Assembly: GCF_030540765.1 (NCBI RefSeq)
Contig: NZ_JAUOEL010000004.1
Location: 248,001-312,000 of the forward strand
Length of the DNA stretch: 64,000 bases
Direction: 5' to 3'
Source of the DNA: Flavivirga jejuensis
Lineage (GTDB): Bacteria; Bacteroidota; Bacteroidia; Flavobacteriales; Flavobacteriaceae
Position numbers and translations under genes: made by a program. The notes below the pieces were generated by a model, which was not told where the DNA came from, made no database searches, and saw nothing but the letters and a program-made list of their open reading frames with translations. How positions within the stretch are numbered: the stretch's first letter is position 1; every line of letters begins with the position of its first letter. Positions 35,701-44,866 of the stretch are shown in pieces.

Positions 35701-36657
35701 ATGAAAACAATGATTTTAGTAATAGGAGCTAATGGACAGGTTGGAAGCGTGCTTACCAAAGCGCTACAGGATAAATATGGGAAAGAAAACATTATAGCTT
35801 CAGATATAAGAGAGCGCGAAGATTCAGAGGGTATATTTGAAATCATTGATGCTACTAATTTTGATAGAATTAAAGAAGTTGTTATACAATATAAAGTGAC
35901 TCAAATCTATCATTTAGCGGCCATTTTATCTGCTAAAGGAGAAGAGAACCCATTGAGATCTTGGGATATTAATATAAAAACGTGGCTTAATGTTCTTGAA
36001 GTCTCTAGAATTTATAATATAGAAAAGGTGTTTTATCCAAGCTCAATAGCAGTTTTTGGAACGAGTGCCCAAAGAAATAATACCCCTAATGATGCCTATC
36101 TAGATCCCGTTACTGTATACGGTATTAGTAAGGTAGATGGTGAAAATTGGGCACAATATTACCATGTTAAATATGGCTTAGATATTCGGTCTATTCGCTA
36201 TCCAGGTATTATAGGATACCAGTCGTTACCAGGTGGAGGAACTACAGATTATGCCGTAGATATTTATCATAAAGCTGTTTTAAATGAAACATTTACTTGT
36301 TTTTTAAAAGAAGACACCGCTTTACCTATGATTTTTATAGATGATGCCATTAGAGCTACTTTAGAGATTATGGAAGCACCTATTGAAAATATAAAAGTAA
36401 GAACGTCATATAACATAGCAGGGAGCAGTTTTTCACCAAAAGAAATAGCATCAGAAATCTGTGAATTATACCCCGATTTTAAAATTGAGTATAAACCAGA
36501 TTTCAGACAAGATATTGCAGAAAATTGGCCAAAATCTATAGATGATTCCGAAGCGAAAATGGATTGGGATTGGAAACCTCAATACGATTTGTGGTCTATT
36601 ACAGAAACTATGATTAGTAAGCTAATAGAACAATATAAAATGACTGTTGAAGTTTAG
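35701..36657 (+). CDS. tdh: SDR-type L-threonine 3-dehydrogenase
   Basis: A 318-residue extended short-chain dehydrogenase that oxidises L-threonine to 2-amino-3-oxobutyrate with NAD+. The glycine motif GANGQVG is at 9-15 and the catalytic Y140-x3-K144 in TVYGISKVDGENW. The substrate-region motif RSIRYPGIIGYQSLPGGGTTDYAV is typical of this flavobacterial TDH group (unlike the zinc MDR-type enzyme of E. coli). Kbl, which consumes its unstable product, lies downstream in the same direction, separated by a 532-bp repeat block. This context makes the assignment firm. Confidence 0.92.
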   Translation: MKTMILVIGANGQVGSVLTKALQDKYGKENIIASDIREREDSEGIFEIIDATNFDRIKEVVIQYKVTQIYHLAAILSAKGEENPLRSWDINIKTWLNVLEVSRIYNIEKVFYPSSIAVFGTSAQRNNTPNDAYLDPVTVYGISKVDGENWAQYYHVKYGLDIRSIRYPGIIGYQSLPGGGTTDYAVDIYHKAVLNETFTCFLKEDTALPMIFIDDAIRATLEIMEAPIENIKVRTSYNIAGSSFSPKEIASEICELYPDFKIEYKPDFRQDIAENWPKSIDDSEAKMDWDWKPQYDLWSITETMISKLIEQYKMTVEV

Positions 36658-37189
36658 AGTCTGTTTAAGATTTTGTGATTAGAATTTTTATAGGCTATTT
36701 TTCCTGCCTGCCAATGTCATTAAGTTAAGGCTAAAATGTCAGTCAGAGATCTGTGTTAAAAATTTTAACTAGCGGATGAAATGACGTAATTGGGGTGTCA
36801 TCTTATGTTTGCAAAAGGTTCGTGTCATTCAGAAGGAGGTACGACTGAAGAATCTTTAGAGATTAATAATAAAGATTCTTCGCTGTGCTCTGAATGACAA
36901 ACGATTGAAAATTAATTATTTATGAAATCCGTCAATGGTAGTGCAGTCGAAGACCTTATAAACCTTAGCTTTTTAAAGCATTTCGACTGCGTTCAATGTG
37001 ACAAAATAGGATAAAATTCCTTAATTTAATGACATTGGCAGGCAGAGATGCAATACAAGGCGAAATTTTTAAAAGTAGCTCAGTTACAGTTCTAAATTTT
37101 AACAAAATAATGCGTAAAAAGAAGCATAAAAAATAATAGACGAAATTTTTAAACAACCCCTTAGTAGTAATATCAAAAATAATAAGAAT
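36658..37189. repeat. Intergenic repeat block 2, between tdh and kbl
   Basis: A complete core copy of the dispersed repeat lies at 36824-36898, GTCATTCAGAAGG at one end and TCTGAATGAC at the other, with the inner stem AAGAATCTTTA/TAAAGATTCTT. It is preceded by the conserved segment TGACGTAATTGGGGTGTCAT (36782-36801) and followed by CGTCAATGGTAG (36931-36942). No gene or convincing promoter for kbl is visible. Confidence 0.8.
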
Positions 37190-38377
37190 ATGTATTCAGA
37201 TATAAAACATGATTTGCAGAATGAAATTGAAGAAATTAAGGCTGCAGGATTATATAAATCAGAACGAATTATAACAACGCCTCAAAACTCAGAAATAAGC
37301 ACGACAACATCAACAGAAGTATTAAATTTTTGCGCCAATAACTATTTAGGGTTATCATCTCATCCAGAAGTTATAGATGCAGGAAAAAAAGCTATAGACT
37401 CCCATGGGTACGGTTTGTCTTCTGTACGTTTTATCTGTGGTACACAAGATATTCATAAAACATTAGAGCAAAAGACTGCCTTTTTTTTAGGGATGGAAGA
37501 TTGTATTTTATATGCCGCTGCCTTTGATGCAAATGGAGGTTTATTTGAACCTATTTTAAATGCCGAAGATGCTATTATTTCAGATGCATTAAACCATGCT
37601 TCCATAATTGATGGGATTCGTTTGTGTAAGGCAAAACGATTTAGATATGCCCATAACAATATGTCAGACTTAGAAGAACAATTAATTCAAGCAAAAGGAG
37701 CACGTAGAAAATTAATCGTTACAGATGGCTCTTTTTCTATGGACGGTACCATTGCACAGCTTGATAAAATTTGTGATTTAGCAGATAGCTATAATGCTTT
37801 AGTTATGATTGACGAATGCCATTCTACAGGATTTATTGGTAAAACAGGTCGTGGCACTCATGAATACAGAAAAGTTATGGGACGCGTAGATATTATAACA
37901 GGTACCTATGGTAAAGCTTTAGGAGGCGCTTCTGGTGGATTTACAGCAGCAAGAAAAGAAATTGTAGAGCTGTTAAGACAACGTTCCAGACCTTATTTAT
38001 TTTCAAATACCGTAGCACCATCAATAGTTGGTGCTTCCATTAGAGTATTGGATATTTTAAGTGCTTCTACAGAGCTTCGAGATACCTTGGAAGTAAATAC
38101 TAGATACTTTAGAAGAGAAATGACAGCTGCAGGATTCGACATCGTTCCAGGAGATCATCCTATAGTTCCTGTTATGCTATACGAAGCAACATTGGCACAA
38201 GAATTTGCTTCAAAATTATTAGAAGAAGGCATCTATGTTATTGGTTTTTTCTACCCAGTAGTACCAAAAGGAAAAGCAAGAATACGTGTTCAATTATCAG
38301 CAGGACATAAACGTCATCATTTAGATAAAGCTATTGAAGCATTTATTAAAATAGGTAAGGAGCTTGATGTGATTTAG
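37190..38377 (+). CDS. kbl: Glycine C-acetyltransferase (2-amino-3-ketobutyrate CoA ligase)
   Basis: A 395-residue PLP enzyme of the alpha-oxoamine synthase family. It cleaves 2-amino-3-ketobutyrate with CoA to glycine and acetyl-CoA. The PLP lysine K242 lies in [12 protein letters not shown], and the family motifs [38 protein letters not shown] and [19 protein letters not shown] are present. Together with SDR-type tdh upstream it completes the threonine-to-glycine route. The intervening repeats may separate transcription of the two genes. Confidence 0.95.
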   Translation: MYSDIKHDLQNEIEEIKAAGLYKSERIITTPQNSEISTTTSTEVLNFCANNYLGLSSHPEVIDAGKKAIDSHGYGLSSVRFICGTQDIHKTLEQKTAFFLGMEDCILYAAAFDANGGLFEPILNAEDAIISDALNHASIIDGIRLCKAKRFRYAHNNMSDLEEQLIQAKGARRKLIVTDGSFSMDGTIAQLDKICDLADSYNALVMIDECHSTGFIGKTGRGTHEYRKVMGRVDIITGTYGKALGGASGGFTAARKEIVELLRQRSRPYLFSNTVAPSIVGASIRVLDILSASTELRDTLEVNTRYFRREMTAAGFDIVPGDHPIVPVMLYEATLAQEFASKLLEEGIYVIGFFYPVVPKGKARIRVQLSAGHKRHHLDKAIEAFIKIGKELDVI

Positions 38378-38404
38378 TTTCTAATTGAACGATTTTAACA
38401 AGTT

Positions 38405-38506
38405 TTAAAACAGTTTTTTGCTATCGTCTAAAGTTGCAGAAGTATTATCACTAGAATTACAAAAAAAAACAATAGACGCAAGTAATAATAAAATTAATTT
38501 CTTCAT
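38405..38506 (-). CDS. Very small lipoprotein (33 residues)
   Basis: ATG at 38506, stop at 38405-38407. It reads MKKLILLLLASIVFFC and then NSSDNTSATLDDSKKLF. A basic start, a hydrophobic stretch and a Cys at position 16 give a plausible lipoprotein signal; only 17 residues would follow the lipid-anchored Cys. A run of nine T in the signal makes it prone to frameshift. It is downstream of the SHOCT gene in the same direction, after a hairpin. It could be a lysis- or toxin-like peptide or the stump of a larger gene; expression is unproven. Confidence 0.45.
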   Translation of the reverse strand: MKKLILLLLASIVFFCNSSDNTSATLDDSKKLF

Positions 38507-38556
38507 ATGTAATGTTCCAAAAGAGATTTGTTTATTATCTTATCTAAAGATAAACC

Positions 38557-38573
38557 CTGCAATTTCATTGCAG
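38557..38573 (-). terminator. Hairpin after the SHOCT-domain gene
   Basis: Perfect 7-bp stem CTGCAAT/ATTGCAG with a TTC loop, 10 bp downstream of the SHOCT gene stop. The following minus-strand bases are only partly T, so termination may be weak. Confidence 0.5.
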
Positions 38574-38583
38574 TTTATTTTGG

Positions 38584-39045
38584 TTAGTGCTTTAATATTT
38601 TCTTCTTCTCTTCATTAAACTCTTCTTGTGTTAATGCTCCAGAGTCTAATAGGTCTTTCAAATCCTTCAATAATTGATATTTATTGAGTTTTTTTTTGTC
38701 TGCTAAATCCCTTTTTACATGAGGTATAACTTCTTTATTACGAATAGCATCGTCAATATCTATTTTTAAATCCTTATTTAAATAGTTAAATATTAAATGT
38801 ACTGGATTTGCTTCTAGATTTATATCTGTTATAATTACTAATTTGTCAATTAGATTTTTGTTTCTAATATAATCTTCTTCCCGTGTCTCATAAATAGACA
38901 GCCACCCTAAATTGCTTAAAGGTTGCCCAATGTATAAAGTATCACCTATCTTGTATGTAATACCAGATTTTGTCTTATATAAATCCTGACTCCAAGAAAC
39001 CAATGAAGCAAATAAAAATAAAAGCACTAAAGTAATGTTTTGCAT
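38584..39045 (-). CDS. Secreted protein with SHOCT domain
   Basis: A 153-residue protein with a signal peptide (about 1-19, cleavage after SWSQ). A middle part of about 90 residues (YKIGDTLYIGQPLSNLGWLS) has no recognised fold. A C-terminal SHOCT domain (about 125-152, LKDLLDSGALTQEEFNEEKK) is a short helical hairpin found at protein ends across bacteria. It is usually thought to aid oligomer or membrane association. Function is unknown. Confidence 0.78.
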   Translation of the reverse strand: MQNITLVLLFLFASLVSWSQDLYKTKSGITYKIGDTLYIGQPLSNLGWLSIYETREEDYIRNKNLIDKLVIITDINLEANPVHLIFNYLNKDLKIDIDDAIRNKEVIPHVKRDLADKKKLNKYQLLKDLKDLLDSGALTQEEFNEEKKKILKH

Positions 39046-39439
39046 AAAATTTTAGATTGTGTTTCTAGGATATTCAAATGTAAGAAATATTCTTATGTTA
39101 AAAATAAGCTTATTCTTGTTTTTGTCAATAAGCTATGATTTTGATGTAGGATTGTTATAATATTCAAATCCATTCGTAATATTTCTGTTAATTTATTTGC
39201 ATACTCTTTACTTAATGAAGAAAATAAAAAATTATTAAATTTTTAAGAAAAATCACACTTATAATTTGTTTGTTTTGCCCAAACATATCATAAATAATAG
39301 AATTTGGAGGTAAAAAGAATGGTTACTACAATAAAAACATATTTAATAATTCTTAACTGTATTGAATAACTAATTTTAGTTTATAAATTAAGATTACTAT
39401 ATTTAGGCAATAATTTTAACCTAAATCAACCTAACTATC
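39046..39439. other. Intergenic region, no clear gene
   Basis: A GGAGG at 39306-39310 stands 8 bp before an ATG that opens a 16-residue frame (to 39369). This is noted but not called as a gene. Otherwise the sequence is plain A/T-rich DNA between two genes. Confidence 0.5.
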
Positions 39440-40066
39440 ATGATTATTTTCGGAACCAGGGGTGTACGCTCAACTAAAGCAACAGGCATGTTTAATTGCC
39501 CACAATGTGAAGACAATAGAGGGTATAGACACAGAAAAGTAACTCAATTTTTTACCTTATATTTTATTCCACTTATTCCTTTAGGAAGTAAAGGCGAATA
39601 TGTAGAGTGTGACCATTGTAAAGGTACTTTTATTACAAAAGTTATAAATAATACAGCTTCTGAAGATAAAGAAGCATTCATGGCTATGTATGAGCAAGCC
39701 ATACGCCATGTTATGGTAAAAATCATGTTAGCCGATGGTGTTATTGATAATAACGAAAAAGTAATGGTATTAAATATCATTAATAAATATGGACATAATG
39801 ATATGTCTTCATTTCAGCTAGAAGATTATATAAAAGAAGTACAAGCAGATTCCAGCGATATTTCAACCTATTTAAAAAATGTCGGTCCGTCTTTAAATGA
39901 GCATGGTAAGGAACTTTTAATAAAATGTGCTTTAGATGTTGCATATTCTGATGGTAATTTTGATGCTTCAGAAAGAACAATGATCCTAGAAATGGGAACC
40001 GTTATGGATATGTCTTCAGCTCATGTAAAAGGCATCATGGCAGAATTTGTAGAACAACTCAACTAA
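39440..40066 (+). CDS. Zinc-ribbon plus TerB-like domain protein
   Basis: A 208-residue cytosolic protein. A zinc ribbon at about 18-65 uses C20-x2-C23 and C59-x2-C62 (FNCPQCED, VECDHCKG). It encloses a hydrophobic piece (FFTLYFIPLIPLG) typical of the zinc-ribbon type fused to membrane-associated proteins. The C-terminal 120 residues form a TerB-like helical domain with acidic repeats (KIMLADGVIDNNEKVMV and CALDVAYSDGNFDASERTMI), each resembling a metal-binding DG site. It is 54 bp upstream of a CASTOR/POLLUX-like channel gene, probably one operon, which suggests a cation-related regulatory role. Confidence 0.8.
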   Translation: MIIFGTRGVRSTKATGMFNCPQCEDNRGYRHRKVTQFFTLYFIPLIPLGSKGEYVECDHCKGTFITKVINNTASEDKEAFMAMYEQAIRHVMVKIMLADGVIDNNEKVMVLNIINKYGHNDMSSFQLEDYIKEVQADSSDISTYLKNVGPSLNEHGKELLIKCALDVAYSDGNFDASERTMILEMGTVMDMSSAHVKGIMAEFVEQLN

Positions 40067-40120
40067 AATTTAGCATTATTTAATACCCCAAACTCTAACA
40101 ACTTTCAATCCTACTATTTT

Positions 40121-42058
40121 ATGAAAAATTCTTTCAGAGAACGTTTAAGCTATAAAGCAGAACGTTTTTTAAGTAAAGGAGGCGCTTCCATATTTAAAAG
40201 CCTTTTAATCTTGTTTATAGTAGTATTTGTAGTCCTTACAGGCCTACGATTACTACTCATATATCTATTCCCAAGTTTAGATTATACAGGTAATATTTTT
40301 AAAGATATTTGGGTGACTTTTTTAGAAATGACAGATCCTGGGAATATGAATCAGGATAACGAAGCTCCAACATATCTTAAAATTATAACAGTGCTTTCTG
40401 GTTTAACAGGCGTCATTTTATTGTCTATGCTTATAGGTTTTATTACGACCGCATTAGATACGATGCTTTACGATTTTAGAAAAGGTAGAGGTAAGGTTAT
40501 AGAAAATAACCATACAGTAATATTAGGTTGGAACGAACGTGTAGTTGATGTTATCAGAGAACTTATTTTAGCCAATGAAAGTGAATCGAAGGCGGCTGTT
40601 GTAATCTTATCTAGAGAGAGTAAAGAGGTGATGGATAACCTTATAACAAAGCGTCTTCCAGACACGTTAACTACAGAGATCATTACAACACAAGGGGATT
40701 ATGCAAATATCAATGAATTAAAACGTGTAAATTTAGAATCCGCACGCTCTATAATTATATTGGCAAACTGTTCAGAGAGTGCATCCACAGATAAAAAAGT
40801 AGCTAGCGATGTGCAATCTGTAAAGTCCATACTAGCGGTCACGGCATGTCAAGACGGTAAAAATGAACTGCCAATAATTGCTGAAATTTTCACTAAAGAA
40901 AAACGAGATATTATCAGTTTTTTCGAAGATGATAATATTATAGCGATCGATAGCTGGGACATTATGGGAAAACTGCTCATTCAAACCTCTTTAACAAGTG
41001 GATTGGATACGGTTTATAAAGAAATATTATCCTTTGATGGCTGTGAGATCTATTTTTATCAGGATGACTGGAACGGTACTAATTTCTACGAGTTAAGTTA
41101 TTATATGAAAGATGGAATCCCATTAGGAATATATTCTGAAGCAGACGGGTTAGTTTTACGCCCTCCAGTAGATACAGTTCTTAAAAATGGAGATACCGTT
41201 GTTATTTTAGCCGAAGATGATTCCACTATAGCCTTCGGAAATAAGCAATATTTCTTTCCAGATACCTCTAAAAAAATTATTGATAAACGTTTAGAACAGA
41301 AAAAGAAACGCATCCTTATTTTAGGTTGGCATAAGGTTGCAGAGGTCTTTATAGAAGAAGCCACAGATTATTTATTAGAAGGTTCAGATTTTGATATTAT
41401 GTTCGATGCGCCTAATGAAGAATTACAAGATATTGTTAAAAATATAAATACAGAATATGAAGATTTTAATATAAACCTTCATGACTCTAACCCATTAGAT
41501 TTAGAAAAATTACAAGCCGTAAATCCAGAAAACTACGATACCGTTGTTATTTTATCTCAGAGTATGGAAGAGCAATCTGCAGATAAAATAGATTCAGATA
41601 CACTAATTATTCTCTTACTGTTAAGAAAAGTATTGAGTAAAGATAGCGGGTTACATATTATTACACAGGTCTTAAATTCAGAGAACCAAGAGATCATCAC
41701 ACAAACCAATGTAGACGATTTCATTATTAGTAATAAGTTAATCACTATGATTTTAGCGCAATTAAGTGAAGAGACCTTAATGAAAAACTTTTACGACGAT
41801 ATTTTCTCAGAAGATGGTAGCGAAATATATGTAAAACCAGCAACCTTATATTTTGATACGTTCCCACAAAATATAACATTTACGGATGCTATTTTCTGTG
41901 CACATCAACGTGACGAAATTTGTTTAGGAGTTAGAAAAGGAAACTTAAGTAAATCTATAGATGATAACTTTGGTATTAAACTTAACCCAGAAAAGGATAT
42001 GGCTATTGAGCTTACTGAAAATGATTTCTTAATTGTTTTGAGTGAGGACGAACTTTAG
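40121..42058 (+). CDS. CASTOR/POLLUX-related ion channel protein
   Basis: A 645-residue membrane protein. Two hydrophobic helices (about 24-51 and 86-112) enclose a pore-like loop. Two tandem RCK/TrkA-N-like Rossmann domains then follow: one starts NNHTVILGWNERVVDVIREL (about 128), the second KRILILGWHKVAEVFIEEA (about 391). Plant CASTOR and POLLUX share this layout and conduct cations at the nuclear envelope; bacterial relatives are little studied. The stretch MTDPGNM sits where the selectivity filter would be. Probably paired with the zinc-ribbon/TerB protein upstream. Confidence 0.87.
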   Translation: MKNSFRERLSYKAERFLSKGGASIFKSLLILFIVVFVVLTGLRLLLIYLFPSLDYTGNIFKDIWVTFLEMTDPGNMNQDNEAPTYLKIITVLSGLTGVILLSMLIGFITTALDTMLYDFRKGRGKVIENNHTVILGWNERVVDVIRELILANESESKAAVVILSRESKEVMDNLITKRLPDTLTTEIITTQGDYANINELKRVNLESARSIIILANCSESASTDKKVASDVQSVKSILAVTACQDGKNELPIIAEIFTKEKRDIISFFEDDNIIAIDSWDIMGKLLIQTSLTSGLDTVYKEILSFDGCEIYFYQDDWNGTNFYELSYYMKDGIPLGIYSEADGLVLRPPVDTVLKNGDTVVILAEDDSTIAFGNKQYFFPDTSKKIIDKRLEQKKKRILILGWHKVAEVFIEEATDYLLEGSDFDIMFDAPNEELQDIVKNINTEYEDFNINLHDSNPLDLEKLQAVNPENYDTVVILSQSMEEQSADKIDSDTLIILLLLRKVLSKDSGLHIITQVLNSENQEIITQTNVDDFIISNKLITMILAQLSEETLMKNFYDDIFSEDGSEIYVKPATLYFDTFPQNITFTDAIFCAHQRDEICLGVRKGNLSKSIDDNFGIKLNPEKDMAIELTENDFLIVLSEDEL

Positions 42059-42661
42059 ATGATTTTTTCAAGCTAGCGTAATATTTTAATATACAAATGT
42101 TCGCTTACACTCTGGTATTCTTCAGGTTGACATTATTCCTATGTAAAAGTAAAACGTAATGTCATCCAGAAGGCTATCGAAAACAAAATATATTTTGTTT
42201 GAAGATATAAGCAAAGCTTACGACTGAAGAATCTTTAGAGATTAATAATAAAGATTCTTCGCTGCGCTCTGAATGATAAATAGCTGAAAGTTAGTTGTTT
42301 GTGAAACACGTCAATAGTAGATTTGAGATAAAAAAATATCAAGCCTATATAATGACGTAATTGGGGTGTCATCCTATGTTTGCAAAAGGTTAGTGTCATT
42401 CAGAAGGAGGTACGACTGAAGAATCTTTAGAGATTAATAATAAAGATTCTTCGCTGCGCTCTGAATGACAAATAATTGAAAGTTAGTTGTTTATAAAATA
42501 CGTCAATGGTAGGAGGGAGGATTGAAGAATCTTATTTATCTAAAAATCAAAACAGATTCTTCAGCTCCGACAATTATCGGAATGTTCTGGAATGATACGA
42601 CCCTTTTGCAAACAAAGAATGACAAAATATTTAAATACAAGTCTTAATTCATCTATAAACA
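42059..42661. repeat. Intergenic repeat block 3
   Basis: Three related units. 42161-42277 starts GTCATCCAG and contains the AAAACAAAATATATTTTG palindrome and GAAGATATAAGCAAAGC. 42395-42469 is a complete core, GTCATTCAGAAGG to TCTGAATGAC, flanked by ATTGGGGTGTCATCC and CGTCAATGGTAG. About 42515-42600 is a diverged copy with CCGACAATTATCGGAATG. No gene is visible. Confidence 0.8.
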
Positions 42662-43801
42662 CTAAAAAATAGAAGCAAACCAACGCGATATTGTAGATAA
42701 CAAATCCGATACTTCATTAATAACAGGAATGTTATAACTCACACCTTTACCAATAGAATAAGCAACAAACAGCACATATAATAATAAGAGTAATCTAGCA
42801 TGAAGTTTTTTAATGCCTTTTTTAGCAAAAACGAATATAAAGAAGACTAGTATAGTCGAAATTAAGAGAAGTACACGCAATTGACCAATATTTTCGATGG
42901 TTTCTGCACTCATTTCAATAGGACCGTAAATAAGAGTAAATAAGAATAAAGGGAGTCCTAAAGCAAAACATACATCAAAAATGTTACTTCCTAAAGCATT
43001 GGCAACAGCATCATCATAATTACCCTTCATAGCATCCTTATACGATATAATAGTATCTGGCACACTTGTAGCCGCAGAAGCCAGTATTACAGAAACAAAG
43101 TAAATTGGCATCCCGATAGCAGTTCCAAATTGTTCACAAGCCTGAACGAGCCAAAAACAGGCTAAACCAATAAAAAGAACAGAAAGTACTAATAAACCAA
43201 TAGCTTTGACTTTATTGATTTTAGAACCTCCCAAAACGACAGTAGACAAATCTCCTTTAAATAGAGCAACAGTTCTGTTACCACCATCCGCAGTATCTTC
43301 ATAATCATTTTCTACATCACCAGTGCCTTGACTTATTAACATGTAAGCAACATAAGCAAAGTATAGTACCATTAAAATAAGTCCGTGAATCCAATGTAAA
43401 GAGGTACCAGTAATTACAAAAATCAATGCTAATTCAGCAATAATTAATGAGATTCCGTCACGCCATATAACTTTTCTGGAGATTTCGATTTTAGAAGAAA
43501 TACCTTTTCCTATAACCACTAAAATAACAACAGCTGGAATAATCATTGCGTTAAAAACAGCGCTTCCGGCTGTGGTACCAATACCACCAGAAAACCCATC
43601 TTTATCTTTTAATACAAATAAGAAAAAAAGGGTCGTAAATAATTCGGGCAAACTACTTCCAATAGCATTAATAGTAGCGCCTTTAACACCCTCTTTCATA
43701 TTTCTGCCTAAATAATTGGAGGCCATTTCAAAACCATCGCAAGCTCTCCAAATAATAATGCATGTAATTAAAATAAGCCCTAAGGACGAAATAATAGCCA
43801 T
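42662..43801 (-). CDS. Na+/Ca2+ exchanger family antiporter (YrbG-like)
   Basis: A 379-residue inner membrane antiporter with about ten hydrophobic segments and the two alpha repeats of the CaCA family. The first is ATINAIGSSLPELFTTLFF with GTTAGSAVFNAMIIPA. The second is VILASAATSVPDTIISYKDA with ANALGSNIFDVCFALGLP. The two repeats are separated by a cytoplasmic acidic loop (GDVENDYEDTADGG). It probably exchanges Ca2+ for Na+ or H+. It is monocistronic. Confidence 0.92.
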   Translation of the reverse strand: MAIISSLGLILITCIIIWRACDGFEMASNYLGRNMKEGVKGATINAIGSSLPELFTTLFFLFVLKDKDGFSGGIGTTAGSAVFNAMIIPAVVILVVIGKGISSKIEISRKVIWRDGISLIIAELALIFVITGTSLHWIHGLILMVLYFAYVAYMLISQGTGDVENDYEDTADGGNRTVALFKGDLSTVVLGGSKINKVKAIGLLVLSVLFIGLACFWLVQACEQFGTAIGMPIYFVSVILASAATSVPDTIISYKDAMKGNYDDAVANALGSNIFDVCFALGLPLFLFTLIYGPIEMSAETIENIGQLRVLLLISTILVFFIFVFAKKGIKKLHARLLLLLYVLFVAYSIGKGVSYNIPVINEVSDLLSTISRWFASIF

Positions 43802-44216
43802 AAAAAGTAATTATATATAGGCAAATCTAAAAAAAAATAAAGTAGAAAATAGGCTCTTGTTGTTATATTATATTTCAATATAAACCGCCTCTTTTATACC
43901 TCAGTAAACTATTGACTTTTTTGCTATAATAGACCCATAGCATTTTATTAAAACTATGTTAAAAGCCGTATAGAGACAATGACCACTTTCGTTTTTTCGT
44001 ACTTTTAGAAAAGTTAAGTTTTTAACTAATTGATTTTAATTTAAAAACCCCTCGTTAAGCTTCGCTAGGTATCTTCAATATAAAATACATTTTATATTTC
44101 GATAATGCTCGAGGAGACGCGGTTTAAATACTTGTTAAATAGGTGTTTGTGTTGGTTTTTGCTTTTTTTGTCATGTACTTAGCTAACTGATAATTAACTC
44201 TCTAACAACTATAGTT
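43802..44216. other. Intergenic region with a variant of the dispersed repeat
   Basis: At about 44049-44125 the words TAAGCTTCGC, ATCTTCAA, an AAAATACATTTT palindrome and TTTCGATA recur in the order seen inside repeat blocks 1, 3 and 4, here bounded by CCCTCG and CTCGAGG. No gene is visible and no clear promoter of the iorA-like gene was found. Confidence 0.5.
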
Positions 44217-44678
44217 ATGTCAACCTTCAATTTAAAAATTAATAATAAAAAGCATACAGTCGAAGCAGATGCAGATACCCCTTTACTTTGGGTTTTAAGA
44301 GATCAAATAGATTTAGTAGGAACCAAGTATGGTTGTGGTATCGGTCAATGTGGTGCATGCACAGTACATGTTGATGGTAACGCGATGAGAAGTTGCTTGC
44401 TTCCAATTTCGCAAGCAGAAGGCATGCGTATTACAACTATCGAAGGACTATCAGAAGATGGAAACCATCCTGTACAGCAAGCATGGAAGGAAATTGATGT
44501 CCCACAATGTGGTTATTGTCAATCTGGACAAATTATGACAGCTTCAGCTTTTTTAAATCAAAATTCCAATCCTAGTAATTCGGAAATAAGAGACGCTATG
44601 CATGGGAATATATGCCGTTGTGCATCCTATAATAGTATAGAAAAAGCAGTAAAAGTGGCATCAGAAAAAATAAGTTAA
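44217..44678 (+). CDS. [2Fe-2S] subunit of an isoquinoline 1-oxidoreductase-like molybdenum hydroxylase
   Basis: A 153-residue small subunit of the xanthine oxidase family. The plant-type [2Fe-2S] cluster uses C40, C45, C48 and C60 ([13 protein letters not shown]). The second cluster uses C98, C101, C133 and C135 ([16 protein letters not shown]). It passes electrons out of the molybdenum subunit encoded downstream. A 161-bp MITE-like element lies between the two genes. There is no FAD subunit, as in the IorAB type. The substrate is unknown; an aldehyde or N-heterocycle is likely. Confidence 0.9.
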   Translation: MSTFNLKINNKKHTVEADADTPLLWVLRDQIDLVGTKYGCGIGQCGACTVHVDGNAMRSCLLPISQAEGMRITTIEGLSEDGNHPVQQAWKEIDVPQCGYCQSGQIMTASAFLNQNSNPSNSEIRDAMHGNICRCASYNSIEKAVKVASEKIS

Positions 44679-44690
44679 TCTTAATAGATA

Positions 44691-44851
44691 GTGTCTGGTC
44701 GGAAACATAGCAATATTAAATTTGTTTCTTTTCGCGCCCTTTTTATTTATTTTTAATCGATTGATGCTAAGGCATCAACTCATAAAAAGTAAATAAAAAT
44801 GACATCAAAAATAATTCAAATTATAAAAATAGTCTGTTTACGATCAGACAC
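44691..44851. mobile_element. 161-bp MITE-like element with terminal inverted repeats and TA target site
   Basis: The left end GTGTCTGGTCGGAAACA and the right end TGTTTACGATCAGACAC are inverted repeats with two mismatches. They are flanked by TA at 44689-44690 and 44852-44853. A second, inner inverted repeat is present: CTTTTTATTTATTTTT on the left against AAAAGTAAATAAAAATG on the right. It has no open frame. A TA duplication and short length suggest a non-autonomous IS630/mariner-like element, though a transcribed hairpin is not excluded. Confidence 0.65.
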
Positions 44852-44866
44852 TAAATAAGAAACAAA

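Noticed and set aside
38418-38618. A plus-strand frame of 66 residues after kbl.
   Set aside because: It overlaps the antisense of the small lipoprotein frame and the end of the SHOCT gene, and its composition looks non-coding.
39319-39369. A 16-residue frame with a good Shine-Dalgarno (GGAGG) upstream.
   Set aside because: Too short, and Shine-Dalgarno sites are of little meaning in this phylum; chance is likely.
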